Shown: piece by piece, positions 17,536 through 26,745 of the stretch
Layout: every line of letters begins with the position of its first letter
Position numbering within the stretch: position 1 is the stretch's first letter
NCBI RefSeq assembly: GCF_013299185.1
Contig: NZ_JAAFKG010000033.1
Location: 30,648-84,118, forward strand
Length of the DNA: 53,471 nt
Source: Microcoleus sp. bin48.metabat.b7b8b9.023
Lineage (GTDB): Bacteria; Cyanobacteriota; Cyanobacteriia; Cyanobacteriales; Microcoleaceae
Reading direction: 5' to 3'
The notes under the pieces: model-generated
The model's input: the letters and a program-made list of their open reading frames with translations, nothing else
What the model was told of the DNA's origin: nothing
Database searches by the model: none
Made by a program: the position numbers and the translations under genes

Positions 17536-18288
17536 TTAATCCTTTTTATCTAAAAAAGCCACTATTTTTAATAAAGCTTCACGATAGATTTTTTTCCCAT
17601 CAGCATTGAGGTGAACGCCATCGGAAGTCAAATTAGCCTTCAAAGCTTTACCTTCAAATAACGGCTGCAAGCCAGCTTCATCAATTGATAAATTTTCAGC
17701 AGCAGCAACCGGGCGGAGCAACTGATTAAACTTATCGACTCTCGGAATCGGAGCAGCAATAGTAACATCGCGACTTGCCTCAACAGTGGAATAAAAAGCT
17801 GGCATCAAAATCACCTGTTTCGCCCCCATATCTTTTTTCACAGTGCTAATTATTTGCTGCATATTTTGCACAAATTGTCCGTCCATACTTCTGTAAATAG
17901 CATCATTCGTCCCGAGAGCAACAATCGCGCGATCGCACTTAACTCTAGCAGCAGTTAAAAACTTAAGCTGTTCCAACTGAGAAATCGCAGTCATGCCAGA
18001 GATCGCAAAATTGAAAGAACTGTCACCCAGATTATTCCCCAGCATCGAAGTGATGGAATCTCCAAAAAAACAAGTTTCGATCTGCGCGTTCTGAGTCACA
18101 GAAACTTGATAACTTACCTCATTTTGCCACCAAGAATGAGAACTCAGCGTATCTGTAGGTACTTGTAAATAATTGGCATTTGCCATTACCAAAATTCTAC
18201 CCAAATAGCCCTCTTTCCCTGTATAAATCAAAATAATAGATAGCAAAAATACATTCAACACAATCGAAAATATAGAAACATTTTTCAT
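17536..18288 (-). CDS. SGNH/GDSL-family hydrolase, membrane-anchored
   Basis: 250 residues from the ATG at 18288 (AGGG about 10 nt upstream; an in-frame TTG at 18309 is a weaker start). An N-terminal hydrophobic segment (SIFSIVLNVFLLSIILIY) acts as signal or anchor. Catalytic blocks are present: FFGDSIT (Ser nucleophile, block I), Gly of FAISGMT (block II), GTND (block III) and DGVHLN (Asp/His, block V). It should be an esterase/acylesterase acting outside the cytoplasm, possibly on polysaccharide acetyl groups; substrate unknown. Monocistronic. Confidence 0.8.
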   Translation of the reverse strand: MKNVSIFSIVLNVFLLSIILIYTGKEGYLGRILVMANANYLQVPTDTLSSHSWWQNEVSYQVSVTQNAQIETCFFGDSITSMLGNNLGDSSFNFAISGMTAISQLEQLKFLTAARVKCDRAIVALGTNDAIYRSMDGQFVQNMQQIISTVKKDMGAKQVILMPAFYSTVEASRDVTIAAPIPRVDKFNQLLRPVAAAENLSIDEAGLQPLFEGKALKANLTSDGVHLNADGKKIYREALLKIVAFLDKKD

Positions 18289-18334
18289 TTCTTTTACCCT
18301 AATGCACAATCTATTGTCATCTAAAAAAGGTTTG

Positions 18335-18500
18335 AGCTTTCGGACTTCAGTCCTTCTTTTTGCGGACTAAAGTCCGAACGATCAAAGCCATTATCAAAAA
18401 ATTTTTCTCTCTTGCTTCTCAGATCTGGACTAAAGTCCGAAAAATTTCTTCTCTCTTCTCTTCCTCTCTGCGTTCTCTGCGCCCTCTGCGGTTGAATTCT
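18335..18500. repeat. Palindromic and polypyrimidine dispersed repeats between SGNH and mutL genes
   Basis: CGGACTTCAGTCC and GGACTAAAGTCC palindromes at about 18340-18377, one more at 18427, then a CTCTTCTCTTCCTCTCTGCG tract related to the one at 15109. These lie downstream of mutL. Confidence 0.7.
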
Positions 18501-18518
18501 GTAGTTAATTTATCATTT

Positions 18519-20425
18519 TCAAATCCCGTGACTTTTCCCAAGCACCCAACTGCGACGAAAAATCCGAGCCAAAGTCGATTCTTCCAACGCAAAATAGATC
18601 GGGCGGCCGTGCGGACAAGTGCGCGGATTGCGAGTTTGCTGCCATTCATTCAACAAATTTTGCATTTGGGAAAGATTGAGAGGAGTACCGTTGCGAATAG
18701 CGCTGCGACAAGCAGTAGCAACTTGAGCAGCTTGCAAATCTGCAACTTTACTGAGTTCAAAAAGCGCATCCGCACAGTCATCTCGATCGACCAATAAATC
18801 CGGTATTTCCCGCACCGCCCATAACTGTTCGCCAAAACTTTCTACTTCCAAACCCAACCGAGACAAATTCTCAATTTGCATGGCAGATAATTGACTGAGA
18901 ATCACTGGTTTTTCTAGAGATTTTAGCTGCCAATCAGCGCAGATACGTTCGTACAAAACGCGTTCGTGAGCGATGTGCTGTTCGACTAACCACATTCCGC
19001 TAGAGTGTTCTGCAACAATGTAAGTATTGTGAACTTGAGCGATCGCCCTCAGTTCCATCAATCCTATTTTACGATTTGTTGTCTGTTCGTCACCGCGATC
19101 GCTCTTTCGAGCTGAAGCCCCCAGGCTGTAAGCACTTTTTTGTTCTGATGCTTTCAGCAACTGTCCCACGCGATCGGGAATTGGAGGATCTGCTAAAACC
19201 TCATCATTCAGGTGCAAAGCCCGATCGATTGCAGCGCCAACTTGTGCTTGCCAAAAACTCGGATCGTGCAGATAAATTTCCACTTTAGCCGGGTGGCGGT
19301 TCCAGTCGATTTGAGAGGGGGAGAGTTGTAGGTGAACAAAACACACGGGATAGCGATCGCGCGGACAAGTACGGGCGAAGGCGCTGAGAATAGTTTGCTC
19401 TATTTCGGGCGATCGCACAACCCGCCGATTTACTGCCACCTTAACCCAATCCGGCCGCCTGCGGTGACAGCGATCGGGCAAACCAATTACTAACTCCAAA
19501 GACTGGGAATTGGGCATTGGGAATTGGGTATCGGGCATTCGGCATTGGTAACTCGGCTGTGTTTTTGACAATAAAACAGCCGAGTTTGCCAAATAATCTG
19601 GCGATTTATTCTTTTCAGGAACTGAAGGCAAACTTACTTTTAAATACTGCAAATCATTCAAGCGAATTCCCCGCACAAACTGAGGTAAAATTTGTTCCGC
19701 TGTGCTGGCAGAAGTTACGTAAAAACAAGGCGCATTTCCTTGGCGCAACTGCCAATTAACGTAGGGGTGACAAATTGCAATTTGCTCGATGATTGATTGG
19801 ATCGATCGCATTTGCTGTGCCGGCGACAAAAAAGTGCGGCGCACGGGCCAATTGCCAAACAAATTAGCCACAGTCACCACCGTACCCGGAGCAATTGCCA
19901 CTGTTTCCAGCTCCACAGCTTCCCCAGCGTTGTTGTAAACTACCCGCCAGCCCGATCGAGCATTTTCAGCTCCCGCCTTGTTAAACGATGATTTCTCAAC
20001 TCCTCCCCTTAACAAGGGGGGGCTGGGGGGGTTTCCCCAGACTGTCGATTTTCCCAATAATCTCCGAATCCCAAATCGTTGGGCCTGCTCAAAACCTCCA
20101 AACAGCCTAACTGAGCCAAACTGTGCAAAGCTTCACCGCGAAATCCCAAAGTAGCAATTTTGTAAAGGTCAGCTTCCGTGGTAATTTTGCTCGTACTGTG
20201 AGGCGAAGCCGCCTGCTGCAAGTTTTCCCGATCCATTCCTGTACCGTTATCCGCAACTTGCACCCGCCATTGTTCGGGCCAAACAGACACAACGATGCGA
20301 GTTGCGCCAGCATCCAGAGAATTTTCTACTAATTCTCGTACCGCAGCGGCGATCGAGTCAATAACTTCGCCTGCGGCAATTAAATCGATAACTTCTGCGG
20401 GTAAGGTTTGAATAGTAACTGGCAT
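18519..20425 (-). pseudogene. mutL: DNA mismatch repair protein MutL, split by a frameshift in a poly-C tract
   Basis: The N-terminal piece (20009-20425) has the GHKL ATPase motifs [17 protein letters not shown] and GFRGEAL. The C-terminal piece (open to 20057) has MutL endonuclease motifs: EQHIAHERVLYE (the DQHAx2Ex4E site), ACRSAIRNG and CPHGRPIYF. The frames differ by one base, and the switch lies in or near two seven-base C runs (G on the plus strand, 20016-20022 and 20025-20031); one extra C would join them into one protein. The junction is inside an inserted stretch (SGETPPAPP... [10 protein letters not shown]...) absent from normal MutL, derived from a dispersed repeat. A second in-frame repeat insertion is at 19504-19548. 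Could be true loss, phase variation, slippage rescue or a sequencing error. Confidence 0.85.
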
Positions 20426-20730
20426 CAGATTTTTAGCAGATCGTTAATTCAATTATAGCTGATTCTGCCACTGCATACACACGATCGTAACCTGCCCAAA
20501 AACTGGTACTGTGGCACCTAGTTAAGTCGTAGATGTTCCCAACATTTTAGACAAAAGTTCAAGCTCCCAGATTCACTTTTGGGGCAACTATCCAATCTCA
20601 AACTTGTCCTGAGCGTATTGTCCTGAGCGTAGCCGACGAAGGGAGCCGAAGGAAGTCGAATAATCTCAAATTGAATAAATGATTGATTGAATTCGGTGGT
20701 GACAAATAAACATTACTTAAACTCGACAGG
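20426..20730. other. Intergenic, with TGTCCTGAGCGTA repeat
   Basis: TTGTCCTGAGCGTA occurs twice in a row at about 20605-20632, followed by GCCGACGAAGGGAGCCGAAGG, a sequence type dispersed in many bacterial genomes. Nothing else is recognised. Confidence 0.6.
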
Positions 20731-21825
20731 CTAACGGATAACTTTTGGCAAGCGGATGTAAAAAGTTGTCCCTTTTTTGTTTTCCGACTCATAACTAATT
20801 TCCCCTTTGTGAGCATCAACAATCGACTTAGCAATCGCCGTTCCCAAACCAGTACCAGTCCGCTTGCCATAGGTTATAAACGGTTCAAATAACTTATCCT
20901 TGATTGATTGAGGAATGCCAGGGCCGTTATCATAAATGCTAATTTCTGCCCAATCCTCACTTTGTGTCAGCATAATCTCTATTCGGCCCCCGCGTCCGCC
21001 AAAAGCTTCAACAGCATTCCCAACTAAATTTTGTAAAATTCGCAAAATCTTATTCTCGTCAGCTTCTACTATCACTTCTGATACTCGCAGCACTAAGTCT
21101 ACTTTTGCTGCCTCAAAATAAACTCTGTTCAACTTTTCAAACTGCTGCAACGTCTGGATGAGATTAACTGGTTTTTTATTTAATGCAGAGTTACCCCGCG
21201 AAAATTCTAATACTTCCTCAGCCATGCCCAACATTCGCTGAACTTGCAATTGAATAAGTTCGCACCATTCCTGAGTTTCAGCATCGGGGTGCATTTCTTT
21301 GAGCATTTCGCTGGAGAGTTTAATTCCCGTAAAAGGACTTTTGAAATCGTGAATAATTGTGCTCACCATTTCACCCACCAAAACCATTTTTTGTTTGTGT
21401 ACAAACTGGCTAACATATTGATCGGTGGTAGCGCGCAAATTTTTAATAATGAAACTAAACATTTGCATTACTGAACTGCCTTTAGCAAACTCGAGGTTTG
21501 CTATCAATTCTTCGCGGCTTATTTTGGCCAAAGTCGAGCCGGCAACTGCCACAGCTCTTGCACTGCGAGGCTCTCCGTCTAAAACTCCGAGTTCGCCAAA
21601 AAAATCGTCGGGCTTAGCGACAGCAATAGTTTGATATTTACTGTTGTCAATCTGCTTGCTAAACTCGACTTCACCTTCTAAAACTAGATATAAAAAATCC
21701 GCTGTTTCTCCTTCTTCAAAAACCACTGTTTCTTCAGCAAAACTTTCCAATACAGCTATTTGGCACAGGTGAGCAGCTTGAAGAGGTTCAAAATAAGACA
21801 TAAATCGATGAGATGCCAGATCCAT
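20731..21825 (-). CDS. Soluble histidine kinase with N-terminal cyclic-nucleotide-binding domain
   Basis: 364 residues. A CNB (Crp-type) domain spans about 10-125 with VVFEEGETADFLYLVLEGEVE and the PBC-like segment FFGELGVLDGEPRSARAVA; the Arg that would grip the cyclic nucleotide phosphate is plausibly in PRSARA. The kinase region starts near 150: H-box STIIHDFKSP (phospho-His), N-box LVGNAVEAF, G1 DNGPGIP, F-box FEPFITYG and G2 GTGLG. No TM segment, so cytosolic. It probably links cAMP/cGMP level to phosphorelay output; the cognate response regulator is not adjacent. Confidence 0.85.
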   Translation of the reverse strand: MDLASHRFMSYFEPLQAAHLCQIAVLESFAEETVVFEEGETADFLYLVLEGEVEFSKQIDNSKYQTIAVAKPDDFFGELGVLDGEPRSARAVAVAGSTLAKISREELIANLEFAKGSSVMQMFSFIIKNLRATTDQYVSQFVHKQKMVLVGEMVSTIIHDFKSPFTGIKLSSEMLKEMHPDAETQEWCELIQLQVQRMLGMAEEVLEFSRGNSALNKKPVNLIQTLQQFEKLNRVYFEAAKVDLVLRVSEVIVEADENKILRILQNLVGNAVEAFGGRGGRIEIMLTQSEDWAEISIYDNGPGIPQSIKDKLFEPFITYGKRTGTGLGTAIAKSIVDAHKGEISYESENKKGTTFYIRLPKVIR

Positions 21826-22166
21826 GTGAAAATACCTGAGGCTTAATTGAAACTGTTTCTTTCTTCTATCTTCGCGCTATAAGCATCGATGCGTTAATAA
21901 AATACAATACTGCTGGAATTTGCTGTTATTTTCTGGCATCCCTGGCTTTGAGGGAAGGGTAAGCCTCGATATGGAGAGCCAGACTAGCACAGCGGTACCA
22001 GAAATCTCACCAACATTCTAAGTTAATTGACTAAAATACATATATATGGTATTTTATCTCAGATTTAAATAAGAAGTGCGATCGCACGAGCTTGACACGC
22101 CCCACAAAATTTTAATTGTAGAGAGATGCTGCAATTTCAATGCCGATCGCCTTCGATTACCAAAAA
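21826..22166. other. Intergenic, no gene recognised
   Basis: A 340-bp AT-rich gap upstream of the CNB kinase and downstream of the ketoacyl synthase. An ATACATATATATGGTAT near-palindrome lies at about 22037-22053. No hairpin terminator with a T run is evident. Confidence 0.5.
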
Positions 22167-23375
22167 TTAACGATCGCCCGACAACACAATCCCAGCATTC
22201 TGCCCGCCAAAGCCAAAACTCAAACAAACCGCATTTCTCACAAAGGTCGATCGGGCAAACCTCACAAAATCTAACTCAAACCCAGGTTTTTTCATGCCAG
22301 TACAAGGTGGCAACATCTGGTATTTAATACCCATCAAACAAAAAGCGACGCCCAAAGCACCCGAAGCTCCCAAAGTATGACCAGTAGCCCCTTTAGTCGA
22401 ACTAACAGCAACTCCTTGGCGAAACAATTTCTGAATTAACAGGGCTTCGTGTCGGTCATTTAAATCAGTGCCAGTACCGTGAGCGTGAATAAAATCTATA
22501 TCAACCGCCGTTAAATTGCTACGTTTCAAACATTGAGTTACGGCTGCGATCGCACTTTTTCCGCCCAACTCCGGCGAATTAGCATGAAAAGCATCATTTG
22601 TCAACCCAAAACCGGAAATTAGACCGTAAATTTTAGCGTTGCGGCGCCTTGCCAACTCACTTGATTCTAATACAAATAAAGCCCCGCCTTCGCCGAGCAC
22701 AAAGCCTTCCCGATGTTCGTCAAAGGGATAACAGCCGGTGTTTGCCAAAGCACCCATCCGGTTAAATCCAGCCACAGTCAGCGGTGTAATTGGCGCTTCA
22801 ACAGCACCAGCGATCGCCCGCTGACACTCACCGGTGCGGATTAAATCAACAGCGCGGGCGATCGACTGTAGGCCCGTCGCACAAGCAGCCATCGGCGCCA
22901 GCACAGGCCCCATCGAGCCAATTGCCCTCGCCACCGCGATCGCCCCCATATGAGGCAAAAAATCCACAAATTGGGAATTGGGAATCGGGAATCGGGCATC
23001 GGGCATCGGGAATTGGGCATCGGGCATTGGGCATTGGGCATTGGGCATTGGGCATTGGGCAATTCTCCCCCTCTCCCCCTCTCTTAGCAACTGTTCCAAA
23101 TTTCCTTGAAAGCCGCGACTAGAACCGATCGCAATTCCGCAATCAGGAATCGGCAAAGTCAAATTAGCATCTTGCAAAGCATCTGCTAAAACAGGCAAAA
23201 TTAAACTTATTAAATCAGCAGGTTTTGTACCCACCAAAGCCAAAAGTTGCGGTTCAAGTTCTAAAAAAGGTTGATGTTGCTCAATTCCCGAATCTCCAGC
23301 CAACAGTCTTTTCCAGCTATTTTCCAGATTCCCCAACGCTGAAACAAGACCAATTCCCGTAACGACAACATCCAT
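22167..23375 (-). CDS. Beta-ketoacyl-ACP synthase (KAS/FabF-type) with repeat-derived insertion
   Basis: 402 residues of thiolase fold. Catalytic residues: Cys in [10 protein letters not shown], His in [11 protein letters not shown], Lys/His in [12 protein letters not shown]; the final SFGFGGQNA loop is intact. It should condense malonyl-ACP with an acyl-ACP; whether it serves fatty acid, glycolipid or polyketide synthesis cannot be decided, and no ACP or reductase genes are adjacent. Residues about 105-135 (repeated PMPNAQC / PMPDAQF peptides) are encoded by GGGCATT-type repeats at 22971-23061 and are not part of the normal family; they fall in a surface loop between GERGR and [11 protein letters not shown], and the frame is kept. 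Confidence 0.85.
   Translation of the reverse strand: MDVVVTGIGLVSALGNLENSWKRLLAGDSGIEQHQPFLELEPQLLALVGTKPADLISLILPVLADALQDANLTLPIPDCGIAIGSSRGFQGNLEQLLREGERGRIAQCPMPNAQCPMPDAQFPMPDARFPIPNSQFVDFLPHMGAIAVARAIGSMGPVLAPMAACATGLQSIARAVDLIRTGECQRAIAGAVEAPITPLTVAGFNRMGALANTGCYPFDEHREGFVLGEGGALFVLESSELARRRNAKIYGLISGFGLTNDAFHANSPELGGKSAIAAVTQCLKRSNLTAVDIDFIHAHGTGTDLNDRHEALLIQKLFRQGVAVSSTKGATGHTLGASGALGVAFCLMGIKYQMLPPCTGMKKPGFELDFVRFARSTFVRNAVCLSFGFGGQNAGIVLSGDR
22971..23061. repeat. GGGCATT/GGGAATT repeats inside the ketoacyl synthase gene
   Basis: About thirteen 6- to 8-bp units of the GGGCATTG type in the coding region. On the minus strand they read as PMPNAQC-like peptide repeats. The total length keeps the frame open. 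Confidence 0.9.
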
Positions 23376-23586
23376 AAGTATCAGGTAGAAGGCAGTAGTT
23401 ATTCGTTAGTAGTCATTCGTTGGTTGTGATTAGTTATTCGTAATATATTACTTGTTGGTTGTTGATGCGTAATATATTATTTGTTGGTTGTTGATGCGTA
23501 GTTATCAGGTATTAGTTTTGGCTTGTTACCAATAACCAATAACCAATAACTACTGCTTTCCTCCCAACGGCAAACTGTCAGGGTAC
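23376..23586. repeat. Degenerate GTTGGTTGTTGATGCGTA repeats
   Basis: GTAATATATTA(C/T)TTGTTGGTTGTTGATGC occurs twice between 23440 and 23500, together with AACCAATAACCAATAACTACTG. No gene is recognised in this spacer. Confidence 0.65.
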
Positions 23587-23690
23587 ATCTCAGTTTTGTT
23601 TTTAATAGTGCTGTCCCCGCTCGCTTATAAAACCAAGCGAGCGGGGACAGCACTGTAAAAAGAAATGTTTTTTGCAAAAATGAGATGCTC
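23587..23690. repeat. Long hairpin element with perfect 20-bp stem
   Basis: Arms 23607-23626 and 23635-23654 are exact complements with an 8-nt loop; outer sequences CATCTCA (left) and TGAGATG (right) extend the symmetry. The outer regions resemble those of the element at 7041-7163 while the central stem differs. Probably a MITE-like element. Confidence 0.8.
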
Positions 23691-23691
23691 C

Positions 23692-23809
23692 CAACTGTCA
23701 ACTGTCAACTGTCAACTGTCAACTGTCAACTGTCAACTGTCAACTGTCAACTGTCAACTGTCAACTGTCAACTGTCAACTGTCAACTGTCAACTGTCAAC
23801 TGTCAACTG
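23692..23809. repeat. TCAACTG heptamer array, about 17 copies
   Basis: An uninterrupted run of the 7-bp unit TCAACTG (long known as short tandemly repeated repetitive sequence in filamentous cyanobacteria) ending one base before the cyclophilin stop codon. Smaller arrays are at 11808-11853 and 13440-13497. Confidence 0.95.
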
Positions 23810-23810
23810 A

Positions 23811-24620
23811 CTAACTAGCAGCCTTAAAATTTTCGACACCCTGGGTGACAGTAGCCTTCTCAATCCGATCGCCCGCTTGAATCTTATCAATCACATCCAT
23901 CCCTTGCTTCACGTAGCCAAAAACCGCATAGCTACCGTCCAAAAACGGCACATCGGTCAAAGTAAAGTAAAACTGAGAAGAAGCCGAATCAGGACTTTGC
24001 GATCGAGCCATAGCCACAGCCCCGCGAGTGTGCATCAACACGGGTTTCTGAGCAATCCCAGCTTGTTCTAGCGTTTGGCTGTAAGTCGGACTCGGGGCAT
24101 CTTTAGCCTTAATTTCCAGAGGAATCCTGCGTTCTGTAGATGTTTTCGGGTCAATAAAACCCCCAGTTCCCAGCCGCGACGCAGGGAATTTAGGGTCTTT
24201 GCCCTGGGGGTCGCCACCCTGAACTACAAAAGGCTGAGGTTCCCGCACCACTCGGTGAAATACCAGCCCGTCGTAGACTCCTTTCTGAACCAAATCGACA
24301 AAATTGCCCGCAGTAATTGGGGCATTTGTGCCGTCGAGTTCGATCGTAATCGGAGAACCTTTAACCGTCATCACTACCGTTGCTTTTCCTTGCAAGCGCG
24401 GCAAATTGCTAAATTGCGAACTCGCCGCCACAGCAGCAGGAGACGGAGGCGGAGACGGAGACAAAGAAATGCTTTCACCCGACGCCGGATTTGGTGTCGG
24501 AGTAGAGTTTGCAGCAGGGGAACTACCGCATCCCCCGACAAACAGCGCGCCAATTATTAAAAGTGAGAAGAACCACCGCTGAATTTTGATTTGCATTTGC
24601 ATTTGTATTTTCACTTTCAC
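23811..24620 (-). CDS. Lipoprotein cyclophilin-type peptidyl-prolyl isomerase
   Basis: 269 residues. Signal sequence with lipobox ([15 protein letters not shown], Cys at about 31) and a Pro/Ser-rich linker to about 70. The cyclophilin domain follows: [24 protein letters not shown], then [23 protein letters not shown] (the FHR and QGGDP active-site motifs), then [24 protein letters not shown]. It should catalyse proline isomerisation at the membrane surface, in the periplasm or thylakoid lumen. The TCAACTG array follows the stop directly. Confidence 0.9.
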   Translation of the reverse strand: MKVKIQMQMQIKIQRWFFSLLIIGALFVGGCGSSPAANSTPTPNPASGESISLSPSPPPSPAAVAASSQFSNLPRLQGKATVVMTVKGSPITIELDGTNAPITAGNFVDLVQKGVYDGLVFHRVVREPQPFVVQGGDPQGKDPKFPASRLGTGGFIDPKTSTERRIPLEIKAKDAPSPTYSQTLEQAGIAQKPVLMHTRGAVAMARSQSPDSASSQFYFTLTDVPFLDGSYAVFGYVKQGMDVIDKIQAGDRIEKATVTQGVENFKAAS

Positions 24621-24744
24621 TTCATTCAGATCGGGTACATGGCCGGGCGCACTCTAGATTTATCGATTTTGTGCGCCCCGCCGTCCAACCTACAAAACAT
24701 TACCAATATCAAATCGAAAATCCCAAATCCCAAATCCCAAATCT

Positions 24745-25311
24745 CTACAGCCCTTCTAGGGGAACTTGCAAAAATCGAGCCAATTCGGCAGCTTGATTTT
24801 CCACATCAGACAAAGAAATGGGCTGTCCGACTCTTGTCAGGGGAAACTGACGGCGGTCTTTGAGCTTAAGATAAATGCTGCGGCGGGGGCTGAGACCTTC
24901 TTTAATATCGACCCGCACAGATTGCACGTCCGATGTCTTGCAAGTAAAATCAAGTTTGCGGTTTTTGCCGGGAAATCCCCAACGGAAGATCCGAATGCTA
25001 CCTGACGCGCGATCGAACTCATTGTATCCGCCGCCGACATCCCACAGAACAGTCAGCCACAGGTAAAGCCCCAACAGCAGGGCGCAGACACCGTAGAAAC
25101 CCATCGCGATGCCTTGGGGAATGAAAATAAGCTGAGTCGGGTCAGCAAAAGGCAGCAGGTTCTTGTGTAAGTAGCTGGAAATGCTCGACAGCAAGAAACC
25201 AGTGCCTCCAATGCTGACAACCGTTGCCCACCAGTAATTGCTGAAGCGACGAGATCCCAAAACCTCGTAGCGCAGGACAGAATCGATCGAGGTCATTGTT
25301 TTTGCAGTCAT
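24745..25311 (-). CDS. ycf4: Photosystem I assembly protein Ycf4
   Basis: 188 residues, the usual length. Two TM helices lie at about 25-45 and 68-92 (ISSYLHKNLLPFADPTQLIFIPQGIAMGFYG is between and within them). Family sequences present include VLGSRRFSNYWWA near the N-terminus, SSISSYLHKNLLP, and GFPGKNRKLDF followed by the C-terminal domain with IYLKLKDRRQFPLTR. Ycf4 acts in thylakoid-membrane assembly of PSI. It is divergent to psbD, sharing a 202-bp control region. Confidence 0.95.
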   Translation of the reverse strand: MTAKTMTSIDSVLRYEVLGSRRFSNYWWATVVSIGGTGFLLSSISSYLHKNLLPFADPTQLIFIPQGIAMGFYGVCALLLGLYLWLTVLWDVGGGYNEFDRASGSIRIFRWGFPGKNRKLDFTCKTSDVQSVRVDIKEGLSPRRSIYLKLKDRRQFPLTRVGQPISLSDVENQAAELARFLQVPLEGL

Positions 25312-25513
25312 AAATTTAAACAGCCTTAAACCAAAATTTTAATTCAACTAGCCTACCTCACTCTCACTCCGCTGGCGCGATCGTGACCGGGCGATCGCGA
25401 TTCTGTATCAACTCCTGCTGTTCTAGTTGAAAATTAATGAACTTATAATATATAGTTATGTTAAGTTTAATTAGAAACCTTGGTCTTTTAACAAGCAAAA
25501 GGATTTTACCAAA
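25312..25513 (+). promoter_or_regulatory. Divergent ycf4/psbD control region
   Basis: On the plus strand a TATAAT box is at 25444-25449, about 70 bp before psbD; no well-spaced consensus -35 element precedes it. The leader ends with AAAGGATTTTACCAAA before the ATG at 25514, giving a ribosome-binding site (AAGGA) at a slightly long spacing. psbD leaders in cyanobacteria are often light-regulated; no specific operator is recognised here. Confidence 0.45.
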
Positions 25514-26572
25514 ATGACAATCGCAGTCGGACGCGCCGAGAACGAAAGAGGCATCTTTGATGTACTCGACGACTGGCTCAAGCGCGATCGCTTCGTCTTC
25601 GTAGGCTGGTCTGGCATCCTGCTATTCCCCTGCGCTTACATGGCAATCGGTGGCTGGTTAACCGGCACCACCTTCGTTACCTCCTGGTACACCCACGGTT
25701 TGGCAAGCTCCTACCTCGAAGGAGCCAACTTCCTCACCGTCGCAGTCTCCACCCCAGCCAACAGCCTCGGACACTCCCTGCTGTTCCTGTGGGGCCCCGA
25801 AGCACAGTGGGACTTCACCCGCTGGTTCCAACTCGGTGGTTTGTGGGCATTTGTCGCCCTCCACGGCGCCTTCGCACTGATCGGCTTCTGCCTGCGTCAG
25901 ATCGAAATCGCCCGTTTAGTCGGCATCCGTCCCTACAACGCCCTCGCATTCACCGGCCCCATCGCCGTGTTTGTGTCGGTATTCCTGCTGTACCCCTTGG
26001 GTCAATCAGGCTGGTTCTTCGCCCCCAGTTTCGGCGTCGCAGCAATTTTCCGCTTCCTGCTATTCCTGCAAGGCTTCCACAACTGGACGCTCAACCCCTT
26101 CCACATGATGGGCGTTGCAGGCATCTTGGGCGGCGCGCTGTTGTGCGCTATCCACGGTGCCACCGTGGAAAACACCCTGTTTGAAGATGGCGAAGGTGCA
26201 AACACTTTCCCAGCTTTTAACCCAACTCAGTCAGAAGAAACCTATTCCATGGTTACAGCTAACCGTTTTTGGTCGCAAATCTTCGGAATTGCTTTCTCCA
26301 ACAAACGTTGGTTGCACTTCTTCATGCTGTTCGTACCCGTCACAGGCTTGTGGATGAGCTCCATCGGTATCGTCGGTTTAGCATTAAACCTGCGTGCTTA
26401 TGACTTCGTATCACAAGAATTGCGCGCTGCTGAAGATCCTGAGTTTGAAACGTTCTACACTAAGAACATTCTGCTTAACGAAGGCATTCGTGCTTGGATG
26501 GCTCCGACCGACCAACCCCACGAAAACTTCATCTTCCCTGAAGAAGTTCTGCCTCGCGGTAACGCACTTTAA
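25514..26572 (+). CDS. psbD: Photosystem II D2 protein
   Basis: 352 residues, full length, ending in the conserved EVLPRGNAL. Visible ligands include the His of NPFHMMG (P680 chlorophyll, D2-His197) and the His of LCAIHGAT (non-haem iron, His214), plus a further iron His in KRWLHFFML (His268). D2 carries plastoquinone QA and, with D1, forms the PSII reaction centre in the thylakoid. Codon usage is highly biased, as expected for strong expression. Unusually, the gene does not overlap psbC: 156 bp separate them (see findings). Confidence 0.98.
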   Translation: MTIAVGRAENERGIFDVLDDWLKRDRFVFVGWSGILLFPCAYMAIGGWLTGTTFVTSWYTHGLASSYLEGANFLTVAVSTPANSLGHSLLFLWGPEAQWDFTRWFQLGGLWAFVALHGAFALIGFCLRQIEIARLVGIRPYNALAFTGPIAVFVSVFLLYPLGQSGWFFAPSFGVAAIFRFLLFLQGFHNWTLNPFHMMGVAGILGGALLCAIHGATVENTLFEDGEGANTFPAFNPTQSEETYSMVTANRFWSQIFGIAFSNKRWLHFFMLFVPVTGLWMSSIGIVGLALNLRAYDFVSQELRAAEDPEFETFYTKNILLNEGIRAWMAPTDQPHENFIFPEEVLPRGNAL

Positions 26573-26639
26573 AAAAATCAGGATTTGGATTTCAGCTTAA
26601 TTTATGTTTTTTAAATTCAAACTAGAAATCCAAATTCCT

Positions 26640-26685
26640 ATTCACCGGGTGGACGCAGTGCTCCTGCGGTCACCCGGAGAACAAA
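26640..26685 (+). other. Hairpin in the psbD-psbC spacer
   Basis: CCGGGTGGACGCAG and CTGCGGTCACCCGG pair with two mismatches around a 5-nt loop and are followed by AGAACAAAAAAA. It could attenuate or process transcript between psbD and psbC. The surrounding 26573-26640 contains near repeats of GAAATCCAAA. Confidence 0.5.
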
Positions 26686-26715
26686 AAAACCGAAATCCAA
26701 AAACTAACATCGTTG

Positions 26716-26745
26716 GAGGTTCTACCGCGTGGTAACGCTCTCTAA
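26716..26745 (+). pseudogene. Remnant of a psbD 3' end overlapping the psbC start
   Basis: Read in one frame these 30 bases encode EVLPRGNAL and a stop, the exact D2 C-terminus. They overlap the psbC GTG start in the usual psbD/psbC register. The functional psbD, however, already ends at 26572 with its own copy, using different codons. The remnant marks the original gene junction. Confidence 0.85.

Noticed and set aside
23477..23701. 74-residue minus-strand frame through the 23.6-kb hairpin
   Set aside because: The frame is made of repeats and a palindrome; no start signal.
23692..23809. CRISPR or origin iterons from TCAACTG array
   Set aside because: Perfect 7-bp tandem with no spacers; matches known cyanobacterial short tandem repeats.
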